Of a DNA stretch of 8,808 nt, positions 1 to 7,638 are shown piece by piece. Positions within the stretch are counted from its first letter, which is position 1; each line of letters begins with the position of its first letter. Made by a program: the position numbers and the translations under genes. The stretch lies in the NCBI GenBank assembly GCA_900548845.1, contig URMI01000027.1, forward strand, positions 1 through 8,808, read 5' to 3'. Source of the stretch: an uncultured Clostridia bacterium (GTDB lineage Bacteria; Bacillota; Clostridia; Christensenellales; Borkfalkiaceae). The notes under the pieces were generated by a model. It searched no databases, was not told the origin of the DNA, and worked only from the letters and a program-made list of their open reading frames with translations.

Positions 1-54
1 AAAAGGCTGCGGCGGGCGCCCTCAAACATATGAAATTATCTCGATCAGAACAAA

Positions 55-97
55 AGCTCATCCCGCTCAAATTGGCTTAGAAGAGAAAGGAGCGGGG
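55..97 (-). terminator. Weak terminator-like inverted repeat downstream of rsfS
   Basis: A 7-bp inverted repeat, CCCGCTC at 62-68 and GAGCGGG at 90-96, is separated by a 21-base loop and lies 7 bases after the rsfS stop. Read on the minus strand, the second arm is followed by ATGAGCTTTTG, a poor U tract. The loop is long and the stem short, so this is only a candidate terminator. Positions 1-54 show no gene and no further signal that I can name. Confidence 0.3.
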
Positions 98-103
98 TCA
101 TCC

Positions 104-454
104 TCAATCTTCGTAGCGTTCGACGTTGGAGCCCGAATCCCAAAGCCGCTCCAGATAATAGAAGAGACGAGATTCTTCGTTGAAGACGTGGACGATGACG
201 TCGCCGTAATCGAGGACGCCCCACCTGCCTTCGCGGAAGCCCTCCTGACGGATGGGATCGAGCCCGTAGAGCTTCTTGATCTGCTCATCGACGTTGTCGC
301 CCAAAGAGTGGACCTGCGTCGTCGATTTGCCCGTCGCGATGACGAAATAGCTGCACACCACCGTCTGATCGCCCACGTTGAGGATGACGATGTCGGACGC
401 CTTTTTATCCGACAGCACCTTGGCACACGCCTTTGCAAGTTCGTAACTTTCCAT
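104..454 (-). CDS. rsfS: Ribosomal silencing factor RsfS (Iojap/YbeB/YqeL family)
   Basis: RsfS binds ribosomal protein L14 (uL14) on the 50S subunit and blocks joining with the 30S, damping translation when nutrients are scarce; it acts in the cytosol. The 116-residue length is normal for the family, which is essentially one domain. Visible family blocks are the early strand segment around residues 21-48 (DIVILNVGDQ, then the SYFVIATGKS stretch) and the C-terminal block at 75-105 (EGRWGVLDYGDVIVHVF, ending in YYLERLW). The start at 454 is set by an AGGAGGA Shine-Dalgarno at 461-467, six bases upstream. It follows the nadD-yqeK fusion by 66 bases on the same strand, the usual Bacillota order, so co-transcription is likely, although the gap holds a palindromic repeat that could add local regulation. 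Identification is firm. Confidence 0.96.
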   Translation of the reverse strand: MESYELAKACAKVLSDKKASDIVILNVGDQTVVCSYFVIATGKSTTQVHSLGDNVDEQIKKLYGLDPIRQEGFREGRWGVLDYGDVIVHVFNEESRLFYYLERLWDSGSNVERYED

Positions 455-486
455 TCAATTTCCTCCTAATTTCTGATGATTTATCG

Positions 487-512
487 ATATTATGCCTGAC
501 ATAATACTATGC
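487..512 (+). repeat. Copy 1 of a 26-bp dispersed imperfect palindrome
   Basis: The core is TATTATG (488-494), a five-base centre CCTGA, then CATAATA (500-506), followed by CTATGC (507-512). A second copy at 2493-2518 has the same orientation and matches at 24 of 26 positions; the two differences are transitions in the centre (CCTGA versus TCTGG). The copy lies 8 bases past the nadD-yqeK stop and about 33 bases before the rsfS start on the minus strand. It has no U tract, so it is not a classic terminator. It could be an operator, an RNA processing hairpin or a small dispersed repeat. Confidence 0.75.
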
Positions 513-520
513 TAATGTGG

Positions 521-1654
521 TTATTTCGCGTTTCCGGCCTGCGATTTGATGAAATCGTACGCCTCTTGCGTGAGAGGATACACTTCTTTCCCCGTACTGT
601 TCAGATACTCCACTTCGTGGCGGAGGCTTTCGAAGAGGCACTCGTCGAGGTCTTTCCAGAACAGCGCCCGAAGCGCTTCGACCCCGGGGAAATCTCGCCC
701 CGCTTCCAAAAGATCGGAAAGATAGACGAGCTTTTCGAGCTCCCCCATCCCCGCGCGGCCGCTCGTGTGATAGCGGATGGCATCGAGCACTTCCCGATCG
801 CGGATACCGAAATGCTGTTCGGCGAGATAGGCGCCCGTGTACTGATGCAGCACGGGGGATGGCACGTTTTCGGGACAGGAAAAGCCTTCGAGCAAGGGGG
901 AGGAGAGCGGGACGTACTTGGCGCAATCGTGCAGCGCGGCGGCGAGCAGCGCCTTCTCTTCGGGGATGCGGAGAGAGCGGGCGCGGGCGCACGCCATCTG
1001 CGCGACACGGAAACTGTGCTCGCGGCGCTCGGGTTTTTCGAGCGCCAACGCGGGAGCGATCGCGGGATGGGTGTAAAGCCCCCTCTCGCGGATGAAAGCA
1101 AACACCCGCTCATCGAGCGGTTCGGGCTTCTTGCCGAACGCGAGGGAGACGCGGATGTCCGTCGATGAGACCGCCTCTCCCGAAAAACCGAGGGAAAGAA
1201 AATCTTTGCCGAACGCCGAATAAAAACGCGCGCGCAGGACTTCCGTCTCCTCGGCTCCCCTTCCGCAGGCGACGAGCGTCACATGCTTCAGAATGTCGTC
1301 GGGCTGTCTCCAGGTGAAAAAATCTTCGAGCATGTCCGCCCCGACGAGGAAATAACGCTCGGCATCGGGGTATTGTTTTGCAAAGGCGCGGCAGGTGAGA
1401 CAGGAATAGCTCACACCCTCCTGAGAGAGCTCAAAGTCGCTCACGCGGACGCGCGGCTCATGCTCAAAGGCGAGGCGGCACATCTGAAGGCGCGCCTCCC
1501 CGTCTGCCTGCGCGCCGAGGCGCTTGTGCGGGGCAAGCCGCGAGGGCATCACGATGACGAGATCGAGCGACAACTCGCGGATGGCGGCGCGGACGAAATT
1601 GACGTGTTCGCGGTGAACGGGATCGAACGACCCCCCGAAAAGTGCGATCTTCAT
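521..1654 (-). CDS. nadD: NadD-YqeK fusion: nicotinate-mononucleotide adenylyltransferase with HD-domain Ap4A hydrolase
   Basis: The protein has 377 residues, close to NadD (about 190-200) plus YqeK (about 185). Residues 1-195 are NadD, which adenylates nicotinate mononucleotide to deamido-NAD in NAD synthesis. Visible motifs are GGSFDPVH at 7-14, the PHK at 42-44 and SSTDIR at 163-168. The usual HxGH signature reads H14-R-E-H17, with Glu replacing Gly. Residues about 205-375 are a YqeK-type HD domain, a family shown to hydrolyse Ap4A symmetrically to ADP: H213, H242-D243 (LHDCAK), H270, the RYHTSGRAGM block at 294-303 and YLSD with D314, followed by EAGRDFPGVEALR. Separate genes in Bacillus, the two are fused here in one frame with no stop between them. 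The ATG at 1654 has a modest AGGA eight bases upstream. rsfS follows on the same strand. Function of both halves is inferred from motifs. Confidence 0.95.
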   Translation of the reverse strand: MKIALFGGSFDPVHREHVNFVRAAIRELSLDLVIVMPSRLAPHKRLGAQADGEARLQMCRLAFEHEPRVRVSDFELSQEGVSYSCLTCRAFAKQYPDAERYFLVGADMLEDFFTWRQPDDILKHVTLVACGRGAEETEVLRARFYSAFGKDFLSLGFSGEAVSSTDIRVSLAFGKKPEPLDERVFAFIRERGLYTHPAIAPALALEKPERREHSFRVAQMACARARSLRIPEEKALLAAALHDCAKYVPLSSPLLEGFSCPENVPSPVLHQYTGAYLAEQHFGIRDREVLDAIRYHTSGRAGMGELEKLVYLSDLLEAGRDFPGVEALRALFWKDLDECLFESLRHEVEYLNSTGKEVYPLTQEAYDFIKSQAGNAK

Positions 1655-1672
1655 AAAATTTCCTGTATGATC

Positions 1673-1695
1673 GGCGTTTTTTCAAGCAAAACGCC
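1673..1695. promoter_or_regulatory. 8-bp inverted repeat in the nadD leader / divergent intergenic region
   Basis: GGCGTTTT (1673-1680) and AAAACGCC (1688-1695) are perfect complements around a 7-base loop. The repeat lies in the 85-bp space between the divergent nadD-yqeK and membrane protein genes, 18 bases before the nadD start. On the nadD (minus) strand no U tract follows, so a terminator is unlikely. It may be a leader hairpin or an operator. The sequence is certain; the role is not. Confidence 0.5.
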
Positions 1696-1723
1696 CTTCG
1701 CTTTGTTTATCATTTTTCCGATG

Positions 1724-1729
1724 TGTCAA
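1724..1729 (-). promoter_or_regulatory. Candidate -35 box for nadD-yqeK-rsfS
   Basis: The minus strand reads a perfect TTGACA here, 69 bases upstream of the nadD start. No good -10 box lies 16-18 bases downstream: the spacing-17 hexamer is ACAAAG, and TAAACA occurs at spacing 14. The call is therefore tentative. The promoter might be weak or activator-dependent, or the match may be chance. Confidence 0.3.
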
Positions 1730-1739
1730 CAATGAAAGC

Positions 1740-2486
1740 ATGAAATATTTCCCCGTCATTGCCGATACCATCTTTTACGCGGTCTGCGCCTTCCTGCTCG
1801 GATTCTGCGCCCTGCGCTTTTGGGGAGTTTCCGCCCCGCTTGCGGCGCTCGATTGCGCTCTGCTTGCGCTCGCAGTCGGAACGGGCGTATTCTTTCTTGA
1901 ACGGCACAGCCGCCGCAAGAAATATCTCTCCGCGAAACAGCGCGCGGAATGCGACGCGCTCCTTATGCACCTTTCCCTCTCCCCGCCCGAAAAGAAGGCG
2001 GAACTGCTTGCCTCAGCCCTTTCAAAAGAGGGACGGAAAGCAGAGCGGGAAGGGAGCAGCCTTTGCGTCGACGGGAAGGCCGCCGAACTGCTCTTTTGCA
2101 TGGAGCCCGCATCTGCGGACGAGCTTGCACGCGCCATCGGACGGCACGGGGGAGACTTTATGTTGTACTGCAACCGGCTTTCCGACTCGGCGGAAAACCT
2201 TCTCAAACGCTTCCCCGTCGAAGCCGTGCAGGGGGAAGAAGTTTACGATCTTCTCAGACGGACGGACAGCATCCCGAAGGAGCTGCTCGGCTCCGTCGGC
2301 GCGAAGAAGAGCCACAGAGAAAAGCTGCGCGCCGTCTTCAGAAAGAGCAGCGCCCGCCCCTTCTTTCTGAGCGGAGCCATGCTTCTCATCATGAGCCTTT
2401 TCACACTCTTCCCTGTCTATTATTTGGCAACGGGGAGCGTTCTTTTGCTGCTTTCCGTCGTGCTCAGGCTGCTTGCGCCCGCCTGA
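1740..2486 (+). CDS. Uncharacterised membrane protein with two N-terminal and two C-terminal helices flanking a soluble domain
   Basis: I do not recognise a named family. The 248-residue protein has predicted membrane helices at about 5-26, 30-53, 207-227 and 229-247. Between them is a soluble domain (about 57-205) that begins with a basic stretch (ERHSRRKK), which by the positive-inside rule places it in the cytosol. The most folded-looking part, about 108-172, alternates hydrophobic strands and helices (LLFCMEP, ELARAIGRHGGDFMLYC, VEAVQGEEVYDLL). This pattern loosely recalls restriction-endonuclease-like (Mrr/NERD-type) folds, but I see no clear catalytic D-ExK set. No clear Shine-Dalgarno precedes the ATG, only TGAAAG, so the start is less certain than the reading frame. 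It is divergent from nadD and convergent with nnrDE. The coding bias resembles that of its neighbours, giving no sign of transfer. Confidence 0.8.
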   Translation: MKYFPVIADTIFYAVCAFLLGFCALRFWGVSAPLAALDCALLALAVGTGVFFLERHSRRKKYLSAKQRAECDALLMHLSLSPPEKKAELLASALSKEGRKAEREGSSLCVDGKAAELLFCMEPASADELARAIGRHGGDFMLYCNRLSDSAENLLKRFPVEAVQGEEVYDLLRRTDSIPKELLGSVGAKKSHREKLRAVFRKSSARPFFLSGAMLLIMSLFTLFPVYYLATGSVLLLLSVVLRLLAPA

Positions 2487-2487
2487 T

Positions 2488-2531
2488 CGGCTATATTATG
2501 TCTGGCATAATACTATGCAAAGCCGTGTTTT
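2488..2531 (+). terminator. Possible terminator of the membrane protein gene, built around repeat copy 2
   Basis: CGGCT (2488-2492) pairs with AGCCG (2521-2525), enclosing the TATTATG/CATAATA palindrome, and TGTTTTC follows on the plus strand. The stem begins two bases after the stop codon. The structure is interrupted by an asymmetric internal loop (2513-2520) and the T run is short, so termination efficiency is doubtful. No better terminator is visible between the convergent genes (2487-2575). Confidence 0.35.
2493..2518 (+). repeat. Copy 2 of the 26-bp dispersed imperfect palindrome
   Basis: The core is TATTATG (2494-2500), centre TCTGG, CATAATA (2506-2512), then CTATGC (2513-2518), in the same orientation as copy 1 at 487-512 with two transitions between them. 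A GCATAGT at 2545-2551 is the complement of ACTATGC at 2512-2518, giving a further alternative pairing. The copy lies in the intergenic space between the convergent membrane protein and nnrDE genes. Confidence 0.75.
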
Positions 2532-2575
2532 CTGCGCGATATTCGCATAGTTCATTGTGATTTGCTTGCAGATAC

Positions 2576-4024
2576 TTAATTTATACTCAGACTGAGGACA
2601 GCTTTTCCGAAACGGGCGATGACGTCCTCCGCCGTGACGGAATACTCGCCGAACTCCTCTGCCGCAAGCTCGCCCGCTCTCCCGAAGAGATAGGAAGCGA
2701 CGCATGCCGCCTCGAAGGGCGGCACGCCGCGGGCGCAGGTGCCCGCAAGAAACCCGGAAAGCACGTCGCCACTCCCCCCTTTCGCAAGCGCGGGGGTACC
2801 CGTCAGATTGAGGGCAAGGCGCTCGCCGTCGGTGATGAGCGTGCGGTTGTTTTTGAGCGCCACGACAACGCCGTACTCCTTTGCAAACGCTTGGGCGGCC
2901 TCTGCGGCGGAGGAGAGCACCTCCCCCACGCCCCGCCCTGAAAGACGGGAAAATTCTTTGGGGTGCGGCGTCAGGATGACGCGGCAGGACTTGTGCTTCA
3001 GGACCTCCACGCCGTATTTTGCAAGGGTGTTGAGCCCGTCCGCATCGATGACGAGGGTGCCCGTGTACGCTTCCATGAGCTCCGCGATGTGCGCATACAG
3101 GCGCTCGCTGACGCCCGCCCCCATGCCGAGAGCGATGCAATCTGCGGAGAGGATGTCGCCGTCGAGCGCTTCGAAGCGGCGCAAGACGCAAGAAGAGAGC
3201 TTCCCGATGGCAGCAGAATAGAGCGCATCTTCCGCAATGAGTTCGGTATAACCCGCCCCCGAACGAAGGCACGCCCCCGCCGCCAGAAAGACGGCGCCCG
3301 GGTACTTCACCTCCGCCGCAAACAGGCAGGCTCTTCCGAACGCGCCCTTGTGCGTGTTGCTCTTCCGCTTGGGAAAACAGGCGGAAACGTCCTTCTCTTC
3401 CCAAAGCTCCGTGCCGCACGAAACGGGCGGGATTCCGATGTCTGCGACCGTCACTTTTCCGCACACGTCGGGGCCGTCCGCCATCAGAAGGCAGCGCTTT
3501 ACAAGCCCCATCGTCACCGTTTCATCGGCGCGCACGCAGGGGGAAAGGGCGATGCCGTTTTCGGAAAGCCCGCTCGGAAGGTCGGCAGAGATGACGTAGG
3601 AAGCGCTCCCGCAGAACTCGATGAGCTGCTTTGCCGCCCCTTCGGGCGCACGCGAAAGCCCCGTGCCTAAAATGCAATCGACGACGAGCGCGTATCTGCG
3701 GCGGGGGATGACGCCTGAAATTTCGCCCGAAAAGCGGGCTTTTTCCGCCGCGCAGTCGGGGGAGAACTTTTCCGCAAGGCATAAAACAGCCGGCTCTTTG
3801 CCGCGTTCCAAAAGAACACGCGCCGCGACGAAACCGTCGCCGCCGTTGTTGCCGCCGCCGCACACAAAGAGCGCATCCGAAACGCCGAGGCGCGCCATCG
3901 CCGCCTCAACGGCGTCCGCAAGGGCAGTCCCCGCGCGCTCCATGAGCTCCAAAGAGGGCGTGCCTCCCTCGATCGCCGCGCGGTCGCTTCTGCGCATTTC
4001 TTCTACCGAATAGCAGTATTTCAT
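2576..4024 (-). CDS. nnrD: Bifunctional NAD(P)H-hydrate repair enzyme (epimerase NnrE + ADP-dependent dehydratase NnrD)
   Basis: The enzyme repairs hydrated, inactive NADHX and NADPHX. The N-terminal epimerase (about 1-210) interconverts R and S forms; the C-terminal ribokinase-like dehydratase (about 220-475) dehydrates the S form using ADP. Epimerase motifs are GGGNNGGDG at 56-64, D116 in VVDCILGTG and SADLPSGL at 146-153. Dehydratase motifs are HKGAFGRA at 225-232, IDADGLN at 326-332, LTPHPKEF at 351-358 and the catalytic GGSGDVLSG at 416-424 with D420. The 482-residue length fits the fused bacterial form. I chose the start at 4024, not the in-frame ATG at 4048, because it has GGGGAGGA at 4028-4035 and forms an ATGA overlap with the recX stop. 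It is the second gene of a recX-nnrDE operon with probable translational coupling. Confidence 0.96.
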   Translation of the reverse strand: MKYCYSVEEMRRSDRAAIEGGTPSLELMERAGTALADAVEAAMARLGVSDALFVCGGGNNGGDGFVAARVLLERGKEPAVLCLAEKFSPDCAAEKARFSGEISGVIPRRRYALVVDCILGTGLSRAPEGAAKQLIEFCGSASYVISADLPSGLSENGIALSPCVRADETVTMGLVKRCLLMADGPDVCGKVTVADIGIPPVSCGTELWEEKDVSACFPKRKSNTHKGAFGRACLFAAEVKYPGAVFLAAGACLRSGAGYTELIAEDALYSAAIGKLSSCVLRRFEALDGDILSADCIALGMGAGVSERLYAHIAELMEAYTGTLVIDADGLNTLAKYGVEVLKHKSCRVILTPHPKEFSRLSGRGVGEVLSSAAEAAQAFAKEYGVVVALKNNRTLITDGERLALNLTGTPALAKGGSGDVLSGFLAGTCARGVPPFEAACVASYLFGRAGELAAEEFGEYSVTAEDVIARFGKAVLSLSIN

Positions 4025-4695
4025 GTATCCTCCCCGTCCGCACCGCACGCGCCGTCTTCCGCGCCGTCTGCGCCGCAGTCCTCTTCAGCCTCGCCGCGCA
4101 ACTGTTCGAGCGCCGCGCGCGCCGTATCGTAGTCAAATCCCTTGGAAAGGAGATGGCGGTACGCCTTGGAGAGCGTCGCTTTGTCCGTTTTTTTGCCGCG
4201 CAGGTACTTTGCAAGGATCGAATACGCCGCGTCCGCCTCGTCCGAAGCACCGGAAAGCGCTTCTTCGATCGCCTCGTCCGAAACGCCCTTCTGCCTTAAT
4301 TCCATGGCGATGAGGCGGCTCCCCTTTCTCTTGCCCGCGTGCTCGATGTATGCCCGCGCGTACGCCGCGTCATCGAGATAGCCGTAGGAGCGCATCTTTT
4401 CGACGACGTAGTCGGAGATGTCTTCGAGATACCCCTTCTTTCTGAGATAGGCGCGGATGTCCTTTTCCGTCTTCATGGAGGCGGTGATAAAAGTGAGCGC
4501 CTTGTCGAGCGCGGTGAGCTTTTCGCTCTCGAGCTGCATGCGGGAGAGCTCTTCCTCCGAGACGGCGGCGCCCACTTTGAGGCGGTGCTTTACGACGGTC
4601 TCCAGCTTCATGCCGCAGAAGAACCTGCCGTCCACTTCGATGTTGCACCGCTCTTTATCCTTGATCTGCGGCGTGATGCCTGTGATCTCCGCCAT
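4021..4695 (-). CDS. recX: Regulatory protein RecX
   Basis: RecX binds RecA filaments and limits their extension and activity. The protein has 224 residues from this start. It carries the three-helix repeats typical of the family, seen in ALTFITASMKTEKDIRAYL (about 66-84), the LRKKGYLEDISDYVVEKMRSYGYLDDAAYARAYIEH stretch (84-119) and MELRQKGVSDEAIEEAL (131-147), plus a C-terminal repeat near 175-200. The start at 4695 is fixed by GGGAGG at 4701-4706 and by a promoter at 4721-4749 lying inside the longer reading frame from 4776. Residues 201-224 form an acidic tail rich in E, D, G, A and Cys that is not part of the usual fold; its last codons also encode the ribosome binding site of nnrDE. recA is not in this window. 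The gene is first in an operon with nnrDE. Confidence 0.94.
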   Translation of the reverse strand: MAEITGITPQIKDKERCNIEVDGRFFCGMKLETVVKHRLKVGAAVSEEELSRMQLESEKLTALDKALTFITASMKTEKDIRAYLRKKGYLEDISDYVVEKMRSYGYLDDAAYARAYIEHAGKRKGSRLIAMELRQKGVSDEAIEEALSGASDEADAAYSILAKYLRGKKTDKATLSKAYRHLLSKGFDYDTARAALEQLRGEAEEDCGADGAEDGACGADGEDT

Positions 4696-4700
4696 CGCTG

Positions 4701-4706
4701 CCTCCC
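4701..4706 (-). promoter_or_regulatory. Ribosome binding site that decides the recX start
   Basis: The minus strand reads GGGAGG, ending six bases before the ATG at 4695. It supports this ATG over the in-frame upstream ATG at 4776, which lies upstream of the promoter. Confidence 0.85.
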
Positions 4707-4720
4707 GTTCTCTTTCCCCC

Positions 4721-4749
4721 ATTATAGCCGATTTGCGCGCAAAAGTCAA
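4721..4749 (-). promoter_or_regulatory. Sigma-A promoter of recX-nnrDE
   Basis: The minus strand reads TTGACT (4744-4749), a 17-base spacer, and a perfect TATAAT (4721-4726). The expected transcription start near 4714 gives a leader of about 20 bases before the recX ATG. The spacer contains a perfect 12-bp palindrome, TTTGCGCGCAAA (4732-4743), which abuts the -35 box and could be an operator. LexA boxes of Gram-positive type (GAAC-N4-GTTC) are not seen, so SOS control is not supported. Confidence 0.88.
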
Positions 4750-4754
4750 TAGGG

Positions 4755-4787
4755 CGGCGCGCCGTTTGAGGGGCAAACGGCGCGCCG
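4755..4787. repeat. Perfect 14-bp hairpin between the clpB terminator and the recX promoter
   Basis: CGGCGCGCCGTTTG (4755-4768) and its exact complement (4774-4787) surround a 5-base loop, AGGGG. Each arm contains GGCGCGCC. Read on the minus strand, no U tract follows the stem, only CCCTATTGAC leading into the -35 box of recX. It may be a backup clpB terminator, a transcription insulator or a cruciform-forming site. The inverted repeat itself is certain. Confidence 0.8.
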
Positions 4788-4831
4788 AAAAGAAAGCCCC
4801 CCCGCGCTTCGTAAGAAGCGCGGGGCGGCTT
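4787..4831 (-). terminator. Intrinsic terminator of clpB
   Basis: A stem of 11 bp (CCCCGCGCTTC at 4800-4810 with 4815-4825), one C-C mismatch and 5 more pairs (4794-4798 with 4827-4831) has a 4-base loop. On the minus strand it is followed by TTTCTTTTC (4795 down to 4787). It begins 25 bases after the clpB stop codon. This is a strong, conventional Rho-independent terminator. Confidence 0.9.
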
Positions 4832-4856
4832 ACAATATCAAAAGGTCCCTGTGTGC

Positions 4857-7460
<2,604 letters not shown>

Positions 7461-7501
7461 ATTGCTTCCCTCCTTGTAAGAGTGGGATGATTTCCACCCC
7501 T

Positions 7502-7529
7502 ATTATACCGCAATTTCTGCGCGGTCAAA
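7502..7529 (-). promoter_or_regulatory. clpB promoter
   Basis: The minus strand has a perfect TATAAT at 7502-7507 and a -35 that reads TTGACC (7523-7528, spacer 15) or TTTGAC (7524-7529, spacer 16). The short spacer suggests a promoter that is not maximal without help, as often seen for stress genes. The predicted start near 7495 gives a leader of about 35 bases. No CIRCE element is visible. Confidence 0.8.
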
Positions 7530-7536
7530 CACCGCG
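7507..7536. promoter_or_regulatory. Alternating ACCGC/GCGGT motifs over the clpB promoter, possible operator
   Basis: ACCGC (7507-7511), GCGGT (7521-7525) and ACCGCG (7531-7536) form overlapping inverted repeats that cover the spacer, the -35 box and the edge of the -10 box. CGCGGT (7520-7525) and ACCGCG (7531-7536) are perfect complements around CAAAC. The plus strand also holds GGTCAAA (7523-7529), one half of a CtsR-type site; the second half (7533-7539, CGCGAAG) matches poorly. A repressor site here is plausible but unproven. Confidence 0.4.
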
Positions 7537-7586
7537 AAGAAAAAATACGAACAAATTTTTGCATGCGTTTTTTGTCCTCTCCCCCC

Positions 7587-7615
7587 TTGCGGCGGAAAGA
7601 AAACTGTGGTATAAT
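7587..7615 (+). promoter_or_regulatory. Extended -10 promoter of the DUF1266 gene
   Basis: TATAAT at 7610-7615 is preceded by TGG, an extended -10 TGn element (7607-7609). A weak -35, TTGCGG (7587-7592), sits 17 bases upstream. Transcription should begin near 7622, about 17 bases before the ATG. The ribosome binding site GGAGGAG is at 7629-7635. Confidence 0.82.
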
Positions 7616-7638
7616 GCAGAAAAAACCCGGAGGAGACC

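Noticed and set aside
487..2518. The two repeat copies as ends of a mobile element spanning nadD-yqeK and the membrane gene
   Set aside because: The copies are in direct orientation, there is no transposase or integrase, and the DNA between them holds a core housekeeping gene with normal neighbours.
2496..3464. 322-residue open frame on the minus strand
   Set aside because: It overlaps nnrDE in another frame, is extremely rich in Arg, and runs across the intergenic repeat; a shadow frame.
4025..4048. Longer nnrDE start at 4048
   Set aside because: The start at 4024 has GGGGAGGA just upstream and the ATGA overlap with recX; the upstream ATG has no comparable signal.
4696..4776. Longer recX start at 4776
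   Set aside because: This start lies upstream of the recX promoter and inside the GC-rich hairpin, and the start at 4695 has a good ribosome binding site. The extra 27 residues are not family-like.
7480..7500. 6-bp hairpin near the start of the clpB leader
   Set aside because: It contains a G-T pair and part of it lies upstream of the predicted transcription start, so it may not be in the mRNA; too weak to call an RNA thermometer.
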